Shown here one piece after another: positions 17,654 to 30,082 of a stretch of DNA of 64,000 nt (position 1 is the stretch's first letter; every line of letters begins with the position of its first letter). The notes below the pieces were generated by a model. The model was not told where the DNA came from. It searched no databases and saw nothing but the letters and a program-made list of their open reading frames with translations. Made by a program: the position numbers and the translations under genes. The stretch is from Protonemura montana. Taxonomy: Eukaryota; Arthropoda; Insecta; Plecoptera; Nemouridae. The stretch lies in assembly GCA_947568835.1 (NCBI GenBank), contig OX387604.1:8463860-8527859 (forward strand), written 5' to 3'.

Positions 17654-20600
17654 ATGCCAAAGGAAAAAAGGTTGTTAGATATAATTCGCAGAAAGAAGAA
17701 AATGCAGCGAGCTGCGAGTTTGGCTGCTTTGCGAAAGCAGTTCCAAAAGTGTAAAATCATACATTCGCGCCAGGCGTCTGTCAGTGGAGCTGGGGATGGG
17801 CAGTCATCGCCGACAGCCACAGGCTCTACCAGCGAGTCGGACCGCGAGTGTGATAATTCTAACGAGGGCGAAATTATTCAGGAGAACTACATGGTGCAGT
17901 TGTGCGGAGCTACTGGATTCGCCAAATTTGTTAGCGCTACAATACTGCCGACAGGACGATTCATATTGCGCAACGAGGCTCCTAAATACTTGAATAGATT
18001 CTATCCGAAGGTAAGCAGAAAATTAGAGTTAGCGGGCTCACCTAGCCTTCCTGACTTCTTTTTGACGGAATTAATATTATGATTTTGAAATTTTAGGACG
18101 CGCGCTCTTTGTCTACTATTCCCTTAGGGGGAGAAGTCCTCAATATGAAGGTAGATTATCCTGATGCCCGTAGAGATGTTTCTGAGGTTGATGATTACCA
18201 CGGAAATAAGGTTAGTGGGCTCCAACATTGCTTTGGTCTGGGGAAGCGGTTATTGGTGCTCTTAATAATTGGCTGAAACTTGTGATGATTCTGTTACAGA
18301 TAATAGATCCATATCGCTGGCTGGAGGACCCAGATTCTCCAGAGACTGCAAAATTTGTGGAACTACAGAATTCTATCACAAAACCGTTTCTGGAATGTTG
18401 CCGTCAGAGGGAGGATATCAACGCTAGATTGACCCAACTGTGGAATTTCCCAAAATATTCATGCCCGACAAAGCACGGAGAACGGTACTTTTTCTACCAG
18501 AATACTGGCCTTCAAAATCAGAGGTGGAGTAATCTTTTAATTGTGTGTTGGAATTGTACAAGAAAGTTTTGAGTGTTGTTTTTTAAAGTTTTTTTTTTGT
18601 TGTTGTTTATAGCGTGCTTTATGTGCAAAACACGTCTGTGTCAAAGCCTCGAGTCTTCTTGGATCCGAACCAGCTCTCAACAGATGGAACCGTTGCTTTA
18701 TCAGGCACAGCTTTCTCAGAAGATGGAGCAACTTTTGCTTACGGTCTGAGCAAGTCTGGATCAGACTGGATTACATTCAATTTTATGGATGTCCAAACAG
18801 GAGAAAAGTATCCAGATGTGCTCGAGAAAGCAAAGTTCACATCCCTGTCTTGGACTCATGATCACAAAGGAGTATTCTATGGGGTAGGTTGTTGAAATAG
18901 CAAAAGAAAAAAAAGCTTTTTAAAACTTACTATTACCTGCTATATTTTAATGATCATTTATAAAATAGCGATATCCCGATCAACCTGGAAAAACTGATGG
19001 GTCGGAGACAAACATCAACCGTTTTCAAAAGCTGTATTACCATCGACTGGATACCCCTCAGACAGAAGATGTATTGGTGGTTGAGTTTCCAGAGGAACCT
19101 TCATTTAGAATGTAAGTATGTAGTCCACCTAGAGATATTCGGTTCAAAATCTATTATCTAGTCAGGTGGATGCTAGAGTTTTAAATTTTATCTCCATTTT
19201 AGTGGTGCCACGGTTAGTGACTGTGGTAAATATCTGATTGTTACACCTCAGAAAGATTGCCGGGACAATTTGCTCTACTTCTGTGATATTTCGGCTCTGC
19301 CTGATGGCAAGATCACTGGGAAGCTGGAGTTGATACAGATTGTGTCAAAATTGGAGGCTGATTATGAGGTAAGATTAAAGACCCAACCAAGGAACAAATT
19401 ATGTACCTTCATGTACATACGTACCTGTACAGCTTTAGATCATTTTTCTAGGTATGGTTATTGGTTTTGCATGTATGAAAATTTTGCTATCATTAAAATT
19501 TTGTGGTGCAAATGACCACGTATGACTAACGGAGTGTCTCAGACCAAGCCAGATAGTTATTGAAGATCGAAGATACTAGATTCAGTGACGTACATTCCCT
19601 TTATTTCTTACATTCGAGACCAGCAAATGTTACAGGCAATACTAATTTAATCTCGGCTTTTCCAGTATGTAACCAATGAAGGAGATGAGTTTATTTTCCG
19701 AACAAATAAGAATGCTCCAAACTATCGTCTGATCAAGATAAATCTTTCCAATTTTGCCGAAGAAAACTGGAAGGTACTGATTGAACAAGATGAGCGAAAC
19801 GTGCTGGATTGGGCTGCTCCAGTTGGAGGAGATAAACTGGTCACTTGCTACATTCAAGATGTTAAGGTATTGGAAGCTGTTAGGCTCACAAATTGGTGGT
19901 CCACGCGGATACATTTTTTTAATGTTGTTTGTTTGCTACAGAGTGTCTTGGAGCTACGTGACCTGAATACAGGAGGACTGCTGAAGACATTCCCTTTGCC
20001 AGTTGGCACTATTGTGGGATTTTCGGGGAAGAAGAAGCATTCAGAGATTTTCTACCTCTTCACGTCTTTTTTGACTCCAGGCATTATCTACCGCTTTGAT
20101 GTGGCTGTACCTGATCAAGAGCCTGCTGTAAATACAATGTTATTGCCAATACTTGACCAATCCAATGTTATCAACCGTATACATTGGCACAAATTAGTTT
20201 AGGCATTGAGTGGTTACAGCCAACGTTTTAGGTGTACGGGAATGGTTTGACTTCACAAGTTCGTGAGGAATTTAAATTACTTGCAGCATTTTCTAAAAAT
20301 GTGCGACAATTGGATTTGGATTTTTGCAATATTACGACAATTTGATTTTGCTTCAAGTTGAATTGCTTCAAGATTTTGTTCAAGTTGTATTACAAAGCAT
20401 AAATGAAGACATTGACAAGTTAATAATATATAATTCAACATTTTTTACAGATAACTCGAGAGATAAAACTGGAAGATTTTGATTTTACACAGTACGAAAC
20501 AAAGCAAGTATTTTACAAGTCGAAGGATTTGACTGAGATCCCAATGTTCATAGTCCATAAGAAAGGGCTTGTGCTAAATGGCACCAACCCTTGTCTGCTT

Positions 20601-22863
20601 TATGGGTATGGGGGATTCAACATCAGCATCCAGCCAACATTTAGTGTCACTCGTCTTGTCTTCATTCAACACTTCGATGGTGTCCTGGCCATTCCAAACA
20701 TTCGTGGTGGAGGGTAAGCATTGATAAAAGCCATTTATAAGTCAACACAAGCACCATCGAAGTATTCGAGGGCTATTTCTCCAGAATGTGTTACCTACTT
20801 ATCGCTACTTATTATTTATCAATAAATTAATTTACATAATCCATGGGTTTATTACACAAAACAAACAAAACAATTACAAACAAAATCAATTTGATCTGAT
20901 AAAATTCACACATTGTTTCTTACGTTTTTTTTTTTTGGTTTTGAGGAACCAATTTTAAAACTAAATGTCTAACCTATTTATATGCATCCTGAATAGGTTA
21001 GTTAGATGCACATAGATATCAGTGTGATCTGAATGTGTGACAAATATCATCCCATTTCACCTTTCACTCAGAAAGCCCCAAACCTTAGCCAAGAAATTGA
21101 TGCTCGGTCTCACTTGTCACTCTTATTGCAGCGAATACGGTGAAGCTTGGCACAACGCAGGCCGTCTCCTCAATAAGCAGAATGTTTTCGATGATTTTCA
21201 AACGGCAGCTGAGTACTTGATCGAGCATAAGTATACAAAGGCTAGCAAATTGACAATTCAAGGCGGCTCTAATGGAGGCTTACTGGTTGCCGCTTGCATC
21301 AACCAACGACCTGAGCTTTTTGGTGCCGCTATCGCTCAAGTGGGGTAAGCCCGTTCTACTATCTTATTTTTGTCATGGGAATAGCTAGCGTCTTAGTGTC
21401 TTTAAGACCTACTTTTGAATCATCAAGGGAGTGGTTCAGGCAGTGTCCTATTGGTGGTAGGGAAATTTTCCAGGATTTGCTTGAAATATTAGTGGGAAAT
21501 TGTGAAAAACAACTATCAGATCAGTTAGTCAACAGGTTTAAACTGTGTCAAAATAAGATGGGGATGCACACTAACTATGTGCACACTTACTCTATACTCA
21601 AAATGCTCTGAAACATTAAACTGAAAAAGAAAGCTTGACAAAGTTGAGCTAGGCAGTGCTACTACTAAGTGCTAAAATGTGCAGGTAAGAATGGCACTCC
21701 CCACCTATTGTTGTAATGTTTCCTCCCTATCTTGACCGAGCGGCTTTGTTCAGGAAAGCGGTAAGAGGCAGTATGGTTAGGGGAATCAATCCACAAGCAT
21801 TGTAAGTCAGCCACTGTCCGACGTTTGCGTTACTGTGTATATACAGCGAGCGATTGAGATTATACTGTATCCTAGTTTGAATCTAGTTGTCGTTTGTTTT
21901 TGTGTGATCCGCCCTTCTTATCCTGATTAGAACTTGGCATCTTTAAGTGACCCTGATTTTTTTCTAGTGTGCTGGATATGCTTCGTTTCCACAAGTTTAC
22001 AATCGGGTTTGCTTGGGTCTCGGATTACGGCTGCTCCGACGACAAGACTCACTATGATAACCTGATAAAGTATTCCCCGCTGCACAATATCAAGGCCCCG
22101 ATGGAAATTGACAAACAGTATCCGTCTACTTTGCTGTTCACTGCCGATCACGATGACAGAGTCGTGCCGCTGCATTCGCTTAAGTTCATCGCAACACTCC
22201 AGCACACCCTCAAGAACTGTGTCAGCCAGGTAAGCATTTACCACACGAGGGAATGGCAGGCTTGTTAATAGATTGATGTTCAACAGTCTTAAACTTGTGT
22301 TGCATAGCTGCTGACCACAACCACTCTTTCACTGCCACATACGACTCATAAAATTTTTCACCGATGCACATTATTCTATTACTTTGGACACAACCCTTTA
22401 CAGACACAACCCGAGTGGTGAAATTTACTTGATGACAGATTGTTCGTTGGACGGTTTTGCCTCGAATGTTGATTAACTCAAAGTATTGATAATGTTGAAC
22501 AGAGTGCACTCATGTACTTTACTTTGGCTCTGTGTGCATACAACCGAGTGGCAATTTTCAGTCCATGCAAAGAAAGGTGCTTGCAGTCAGGTGTGTAACA
22601 TGTTTTGATGCGGGTTAATGTTTCCAGCTGAACCCGACGCTGATTCGTGTTGAAACCAAGGCAGGGCACGGTAGCGGCAAGCCTACCACCAAGATGGTAC
22701 GTATGTCGCGAGATACGATTCTCAAGTACTCCGAAATGGAGTATGGATCATTCTTACTGGTTGTGTTTGTGTATAACGTTTGCTGTTTTGTTTCCAGATT
22801 GAAGAGAGCACTGACCTACTCTGCTTCCTCGTACAAACGATTGGCATCGTATTCAACAAATGA
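17654..22863 (+). CDS. PREP: Prolyl oligopeptidase (prolyl endopeptidase, family S9A) with N-terminal extension
   Basis: Thirteen exons: 17654-18010, 18097-18210, 18300-18523, 18613-18883, 18969-19111, 19203-19368, 19666-19866, 19942-20127, 20451-20713, 21132-21344, 21968-22229, 22628-22696, 22798-22863; 844 residues. The enzyme cleaves short peptides after proline. From about residue 142 the protein follows the family: [12 protein letters not shown], the beta-propeller, then the alpha/beta hydrolase domain ([24 protein letters not shown]). The triad is Ser688 (GGSNGG), Asp775 (TADHDDRV) and His814 (KAGHGSGK). The spacings of 87 and 126 residues equal those of pig enzyme S554/D641/H680, so the catalytic part is intact. 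Relative to that enzyme about 134 extra residues precede the domain. They are encoded mainly by exon 1 and are strongly basic (RRKKK), then Ser-rich. An in-frame Met just before the canonical start ([11 protein letters not shown]) could begin a normal-length form. Confidence 0.93.
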
Positions 22864-23689
22864 TGCATTGAGACAGCGCAACCTCAAAGTCTTAGTGGTG
22901 TTGCATACAAAAGCAAGCTTTAAGATCAAACGTTTTTCTCTAACAAACAAATTATATTTGTTTTCACCATCTTACTACACAGGATGTGTAGTAAATTGTT
23001 TCGTTGCTTGTTTGATCCATTAAGAAATCGTACAAATCATTGTGTTGTAAATGGTTAAATACATCTGATATGGGCACTCGATGTCCAGTATTGTGGCTTA
23101 CCTGTTATTTTTTTCACTGGTTACGTGAAATGTGATTGAATTTTATTACAATTTGATACTATACATTTTTACATGTAGACCTTTAGTAAGTATTTATTAA
23201 TGGTCTGTGATATGTCTAAAATGTATATTTTGGTACATGAGGGGCAAAGAAATTACTGCTAAGTACCCCTTTGGATAAAACTTATCATAATATCAATGGT
23301 TGTTAACTTAGCTTTCACCACAATTGACTCGAAATTACTATTAACATTGTGAGATTGATTCCTTGTCCATTTGTTCATAGATTTTTTTAATTGTCTCGTG
23401 AATACACTTTGTGGTTTTTCCATGTTAACTTAAGTTATTTTTTTCCATTCCCTCCTGAATTTAGTACTTTGGTACATTTTATTTCATAGCAATTAATGGC
23501 TATTGACAAATGAAAACTAGTATAACCCAAACGAACTCAAAATGCATCACAGACTTCTTAAAAACAAAGCTGTTCACATCTCGCTCTAAGTGGTACAGCA
23601 CACAAAATCAAAAACCGATATGAGGATAGCGCGCTGTCTGAAAAAGATTACACGAGTTCAGAGCGATGGTATGCAGTATTCGGTGGCAT

Positions 23690-23880
23690 GGTGGCATGCT
23701 ACGCGTTTGGTAGGGGTAGGTGGTGATCCCCTCGGAGGGGAGGGACCCGCCACACCGCGCCGAGCACAGCAAGCTACACTACGCTACATGCTCCACTCGG
23801 TCGAGGACGGGCATGTCGGCGCTCAGCTCGTAGTCCCACGAGGATCACTACCAGTGACATTCCGAATAGGCCGAAACACC
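23690..23880 (+). promoter_or_regulatory. GC-rich candidate first exon or promoter ending in a splice donor
   Basis: A CpG-containing patch in AT-rich surroundings ends in a good donor, CACC|GTGAGTG at 23880/23881. No conserved peptide is evident. It could be a leader exon of the large gene starting at 30083, but no direct evidence links them. Confidence 0.3.
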
Positions 23881-25476
23881 GTGAGTGCACAGATAAGTTG
23901 GTTTACAAGTCACATTCGCACATAGTGTTGGAAATCTTTCGAATAGTGCTATATTTGATGTGATTTCTAGTGGTTACCCTTCATATGGCAAGTGCAAGTA
24001 AGTTTTTGCACATGTGTAATGCATACTTTCTCGTTTCGAGTGATTTATTACCTCTCGGTATTTACCTGAAACTAATACCGGTGATGTAAATTGATCTCAA
24101 TAGTCAATGTCGCAAAGGCTCGCAGCTCTTTATAGCTATTTTGTTCCACACCTTTGCCAAAGTTAATCGAAAAGTAACGCATTTGCATTTGACCGCCTCC
24201 GCTTTTCAACCTGTAGCTGATTAATTCCACAATCCACGCAAAACTCCGATACTTAACTATGGACATAACACATTAGGAAGGACTCGTAGGAAGAATCTTA
24301 AGTCGTAGTCTTGAAGAATAGATCTCGTAGTCTTGCATACTTCCATGTTCAACTGAGTACCTACATCGGTAAATTTGTCAAAAATTGAATAATAATGAAC
24401 GAAGTTATCAAGTTTAACTTTAGATTTTAGCGTACTATATTCCTGTCGGATTAGATTTTAGCTAGATTTTATTTTTTCCCCGTTTCACGGGATGTCAATG
24501 TTACCATCGATTGCCAGAACTATTTCTGCGATTCACCGGTTACAATTCTGATGGTTAAATCTTTGGTTCGTGTACAAACACGTTGAGACCAGAAAATCAA
24601 TCAAAACAGTAATGCAAATAAATGTGTTGACAATTTTGTTCCCAGTTTCCATACTTGGCCTGTCTTATCTTGCAAACTGAGCGAATAGAGATCTGTAACC
24701 TACCAAGCGTGCCAAATTTAGTTTCATAAACCAAGTCTAATAATCCCACATGATCGGTGCCACTGCCATGCCTTCTGTGAAGTGTTACTTCATTTCCACC
24801 CAGAATTTGTGTTCTAAAATCTATCTAAAAAGGGCGTACGATATCTGAGACTACAACACTGCCATTTAGCACCCGTTCTAAACACCGGACACATGCGTTT
24901 TTTGACAATACCACTAATTTTGGGCGTTTCACGTTTACGATATCCTGACGGGAATGAAAATGTCATGCAATGCTTTAAAGATGTGTGATTAAATTAAGCT
25001 ACGTTTAATGTGGGCTGTGGTGCGTATACTATTTTTCAGCCACATCCCTATAGATCGTGTATATGACACAACGCATGTTTTTTTTTTTTTTAATGAACCA
25101 CTGAAAATGTGTCTGCCATTATTTTAACAATAGTGTATACTTATATACTGGCATGCAAACCAGTTTGCGTGGTTAGCGTCACTAATGGTAATTGGAAAGA
25201 AGTCAGTCTTGTATCTACTTTATGCCTACCACCTTATTTAATTACGGTCAGTTATAAATCAGCAGCCTTAAAGTTTAAGGAACGCGGTACACACGCATTA
25301 GCTTGAGAAGTCTTAGGGTTGCATCCGTGCTCGTATGGTTCCTTATAACTGAAATTCCTCGGTGGTAACTTATTGTTCCCGAATACACTGGGATGTCAAG
25401 GGAGAAATATAATTACAACATTAATCAATATTCTTCCCTTTTGATAGTTAAAAAAGCCATCCATTTGTATTGTCTT

Positions 25477-25478
<2 letters not shown>

Positions 25479-25546
<68 letters not shown>
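25479..25546. repeat. Poly(T) tract of 68 bases
   Basis: An uninterrupted T run. It may be the poly(A) tail of a retro-inserted copy on the minus strand, or a homopolymer of uncertain true length. I found no clear target-site duplication around it. Confidence 0.9.
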
Positions 25547-25550
<4 letters not shown>

Positions 25551-28450
25551 GAAAGGGTATATTCATCGACAGTCTTTTAATACAAAATTTTGCCCTCACC
25601 AAAGAAATCATAGGGGAATAATTGTAGGGGTTGAAGTGCCATGGTAAACGTGAAGCAACCTCTCAGTTTATACTTTGTATTCTCTCCCTTAGCCGCTGGA
25701 AATAAAAGCACCCCTGTATACCGCTATCGATTTCTATTATGCTGGAGCGGCACACAATTAGAATACTATCTTCTTCACAGCTCAAAGCATGTCGGTAGTG
25801 CTTCAACTTGCTGGTCTCGACTAGAACATAATACCTAAATAGTGTTTTAATGAAAAGAGAAGACACTATAGTTCAATTGATTCATTCTGTTAGAGCAGTG
25901 ATTCCTTCATGGGGCGAAAATAATGCAGCGACATACGCTTTTGTAATACTTGGGTGTATGAACGAGTAGTCATTGGGTTACAAAGCTTTCAAATATCACA
26001 CAGAACTCTCTACATTGTAGGGAAAAAAAACACTCTGGGAAATTATTATTTCTAATTGTGTCTCATTTAAAAAACAAAACTGACTGCGTATTATCTTATC
26101 TGCTCATTTGCAGCAGTTGGGAAGAATAACAAAGCTAGCAACGGCACATTTAGGAAACAATCGAGTTGAAATTGTCAATAAATGAAACTTGTTTAGCTGT
26201 AGCGATGGACTGGAAATAAAAAGCCAATTCATACACTAAATTATCGACATCGCTTTTGTGTTGCCGCGATGTTCAAGTTTGGTTTTCCAAGCGCGGTGGG
26301 GCCGACACTCAAAGCATTTCATTGCTACCAAATTTTATCGATCACCTAACAGTTCTGTGATGCTGGTTTCTTCCTTCCCTCTCTACAGACCATACCGTCT
26401 CCCGAGGCCTCCAGGCTAAATAACATAAGCATCCCTGCGTTCCCATCCAACGGCAATTGCAAAGCAATTGCAAAGCAACACATTATTTCAACAGCTGAGT
26501 TTTAATTGAACATTTATGTCTGAATTTATTAACAAACACTCGCATGAAATAGGTAATAAAAGATGTATTGATAGTGAACTGTCATATGTAATTATTTATA
26601 TTTCTTTTAATTTTTTGTCAGTCATGTAACATTGTGGTAAAGCGCAGGGGATTTTGGACACTGATTCGAATTGAGCGACATGTAATCAAGATCGCGATCA
26701 GCACTCTGTTTAATTTAAATGGGTTGTAGGTTTTGGTTGTGCGGCTAGTGCGCATGGTGCTAGTGCGCAAGGTTCCAGTTCAGGATCGCCTGGATCATTT
26801 ATTGAGGCTGTGAGTGCTGTTACTATGCGCGTGCGGTCCGGTACTTGTACTACTACGATGTTTTCAATCAGTTTCATTGCGAATCGCCTACGCGTTGGGA
26901 AGGCGCCTGTCAAAATTTTACTTCTGAATTAAAAGCTTGTTGACGCAACCACCTCTCTCATTTCAGTGACTTGGTAATTCAGTTACGTGTACTTGTGTCG
27001 TCAAAAGTGTTCATAATTACGAGGGGTTCGGAAATAATGTGTTTTTGCTGTGAGGAAATTGTGATTGTTGGAACTTGATTTGTGGACTTATTATGGATTT
27101 ATAAAATATTGCAATTATAGCGTTTCTCTTACTCACGTAAAACATCGTTATCATGCATCTAAGTTACAGATGTTTATTGGGTTAAACATCGAGAACATTT
27201 AATTGAAAGGATTTACCATACTGACATTGGTCTGGGAGACTGGGACATGTTTTCGTACTGCCTACCTCTAAGTAGTTGATACGGACCATGACCCACTCAA
27301 CACTAAATCAGCTTTTTAAGTAGCTGCTGGATTATCTGTCAACTACCAAGGTAGTATTAAGAAAACTAAATCTTAACAGGTTATATAATACTTGATTTTG
27401 ATTTGCAGCTCTTTCCGTGCGCGAACTTTGACATATACCTAGTTCATGGATTGGTGTTGGGTGAACCCTGACGCTAAGATAATACTATGATCTTATAGTT
27501 TCCACATATTTCTTGTCGGTTCCATGAATTATTTAAGAGATTTGTGTCTCCTTGGAGGACCATGTTTATTTAACGTCAGGCCATTTTTTCTTTTGGATGT
27601 CGTATTGAGTTTTCGGCTCTATCTGTATGATCAAACCATTCTGTAACTTGGACCGGAATAAACGGCGATCGATTTTTCACCAAAGTATCTATTAGATACT
27701 AAATCTTGAAGATAGATATCTGCTTGCCGTAATGTCATTTAAAAAGTATGAGCAAACCAGTAAGTTCTATCGACTCTGCCAAAGGTCGCTATAAATACAG
27801 GGTGAATTACGATTGGCACCGTTGGTATTACTCTAGACCTATATAAATACTTTATTCTATCGATAAATTGAAAATATATATAAGCGGGGAAAAGGGGGTT
27901 GCTATTTGCTAACAGCGATAGCTAACAGTGTTTGGCCCCGAATAAATCCCAAGGCATGAGCCGATTGCCGAAAGATTTAGCTTTTGCCGAACTTCGACAC
28001 TGGGTCTCGTTGCTAAAATTACTGGCACGTATTTTGTAGAGGCGAATATAACGCGAAGAATTCCACGGCTGGAAGTAGTTCGCTGTGAAAGCTTTATTGA
28101 TGCTTCTTGGACCTTTTCCATTCCTTTGTACACATTACTTTTCACCCTTTTTTACTTTCCTTTTCTTTTACAAACCCGTTGAAATGTTGCATACATTGTC
28201 GACACAGTTTTTATTAGAGTTGATTAACTTAACATTATTTTATCTTAATCACTGAAAGACAGTAGGTATTCTGCCATTGTTAAATCTTGAATCTTGAATC
28301 TTGTTTTTGCTGTTTCGATGAAATTTTAATACCTTCAAACACTAACATCTCTTTTACGCACTTTCAAATGTTAAAACATTTCAATGATTTTATGACAATC
28401 ATTTTTGCTCCAATTAAAGATACAAGGTAACATTTCTTTTTTAAAGAACC

Positions 28451-28680
28451 GTGGACCTGCCGACAAAAACGGGGATGCTCTGCATGCTGGCGGTCGTGAG
28501 CTCAGAAGGCTCAGTGGGTGACTTGAGATGAATTGTCCTTGCGACGGGGCGGTCGGGGCACTATGCCGGGACGCGCGCTAGGGGCAGCCTCTCTGCAGTT
28601 GCTATAGCAACGGTCCACGGCCCGGGCACACCCGCAGCTCGCATTGTCGCAATGTCAAAACTAATATTTTTCAATAAAAA
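28451..28680. promoter_or_regulatory. GC-rich island with RFX X-box-like palindrome
   Basis: A GC- and CpG-rich island about 1.3 kb upstream of the 5' splice acceptor of the large unrecognised gene. Inside it, GTTGCTATAGCAAC at 28598-28611 is a perfect 14-base palindrome and resembles the X-box bound by RFX factors (GTTNCC...GGNAAC type). It is a candidate promoter or enhancer. Confidence 0.35.
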
Positions 28681-28809
28681 GTATCTGAAGAATTGTGCGT
28701 GAGTTAGAAGTACCAAGGTTCAAAATGCGCTAGTCAGGGTAAAAATAAACCGCGGACATTTTGGGGCATATTGGACATCATATTTTTTTTTAATTTAGAT
28801 GTAATAAGA

Positions 28810-29241
28810 TGATTGATTTGTGGTGTGTAACGACGCGCTGTTTTGACAACTGGCCCTGCGGCACTGGTCTAATGGCGTCGGTGATTGAGAGGTTGATGAT
28901 GAGGATAATGATGAACCTAACCTAGCCTAGAAGGGAGGAGGGGAAACCCGGTGCCGGCACGTAGTCTGCTCCTGTCGAAGGAAACCTCCGGCTTAACGTC
29001 CCTTCCGAAGGACGGTACATCTCCAACAGCAGGATTCCTCCACAAATCCATGCCGTCGAGAGGTTGGTAAGCTAAGCGAATGAAGTTGCTGTACTAACTT
29101 TCATCCACCCAACCTCTCTCCCAAACAGAACTAGTCATGTGTATGATGTTAACCCATCCAATACCTGACTTAGCGCAGTGGTGCTTAACTTCGGTGATCT
29201 CATTTGGACCGATGTTTCCAACACGCCAAACCGTTCGGTAT
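28810..29241 (-). repeat. 5S-derived SINE with 11-bp target-site duplication
   Basis: A near-full-length minus-strand copy. The head (CCGTTCGG at 29231-29238 on the plus strand), the 5S-like block with ATCACCGAAGTTAAGCAC on the minus strand, the body and the CAAATCAATC tail are all present. The perfect direct repeat ATGTAATAAGA flanks it at 28799-28809 and 29242-29252, showing insertion by retrotransposition. Confidence 0.92.
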
Positions 29242-30082
29242 ATGTAATAAGAAGCAGTCGGCTCAACCACTCGATGTGTACCTACATCAGCAGCCGGCTA
29301 CGGCAATGTTCTGTGACCTTTTGCTCGGAAATACACGCGACTAGCTTTTTTGCCTTAATTTACTGGTATTTAATCCTTTATTAAAACCAACGCTCCGTTT
29401 TTAACGGCTATATTATAGGCACGTCGGACTAATAAATCACCTAGCTCGGAACATCATCATCGAGTCGTTTTTTGGGAGATTTTACTACCTCGGGGCGCCA
29501 GGCCGCTAGGCTTTCATCGCCTCGTTTAATTCCCCTTTTATAGCAGAAAGACAAGTGTGGCATAACTCAAGTGGGAGCTGCCCCCAAGGAGCAAGGAGTG
29601 TGCAATCCATGGTGCGACGATAGCTGCACTGGCGGCATGTACGAGCAGAGAGGGCCTAACAGCTAACTTAGTTAAGAAAGTTCGGCTTTATCAACTTGAT
29701 AAATAGCCAATGAACCTGTTCGCTATACTGCATGCTAAGGGAAATGCGTTAGGGAGGGGGGAGGGGGAGGAGGAATGTCTGTCGACAGGGTGGGACTCGG
29801 ACGTTGGAAAAGTCGGGGTGATCGGTTATTGACCATGTTCTTTCTAGCGCGACAACTTACACACGGGATCGGTCACAGTCGATCGCCTAAGATCTATTGT
29901 AATAGAAAAAGTTTTTTGATTTGTAATCCATTGGTGAAATATATTGTTTTTCTGTTTTATAGGGAAACGAGTTCTCGACAGGAACACATGGCGCCTGAAC
30001 ATGGTCATAAGGAATCGCAATCGCAAATTGGCTTTCTTGGTTTTCACTTTGAACAATCTTGAAGAATAAAACAGCGATCTCG

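Larger units (their letters stand above)
22864..29962. other. Seven-kilobase stretch without confident coding exons
   Basis: It begins with the 3' untranslated region of the prolyl oligopeptidase gene. The longest open frames are a GC-rich patch at 23590-23925 and a frame across a poly(T) tract; neither shows protein features. It holds two GC-rich islands (about 23690-23880 and 28451-28680), a poly(T) tract and one SINE. Because the first coding exon of the next gene is preceded by a splice acceptor, the leader exon or exons of that gene must lie in this stretch. Confidence 0.6.

Noticed and set aside
23590..23925. 111-codon open frame in a GC-rich patch
   Set aside because: No recognisable motif and no matching splice partners; more likely promoter or leader-exon sequence.
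25393..25647. Open frames on both strands across the poly(T) tract
   Set aside because: They encode runs of phenylalanine or lysine made by the homopolymer, with no splice or motif support.
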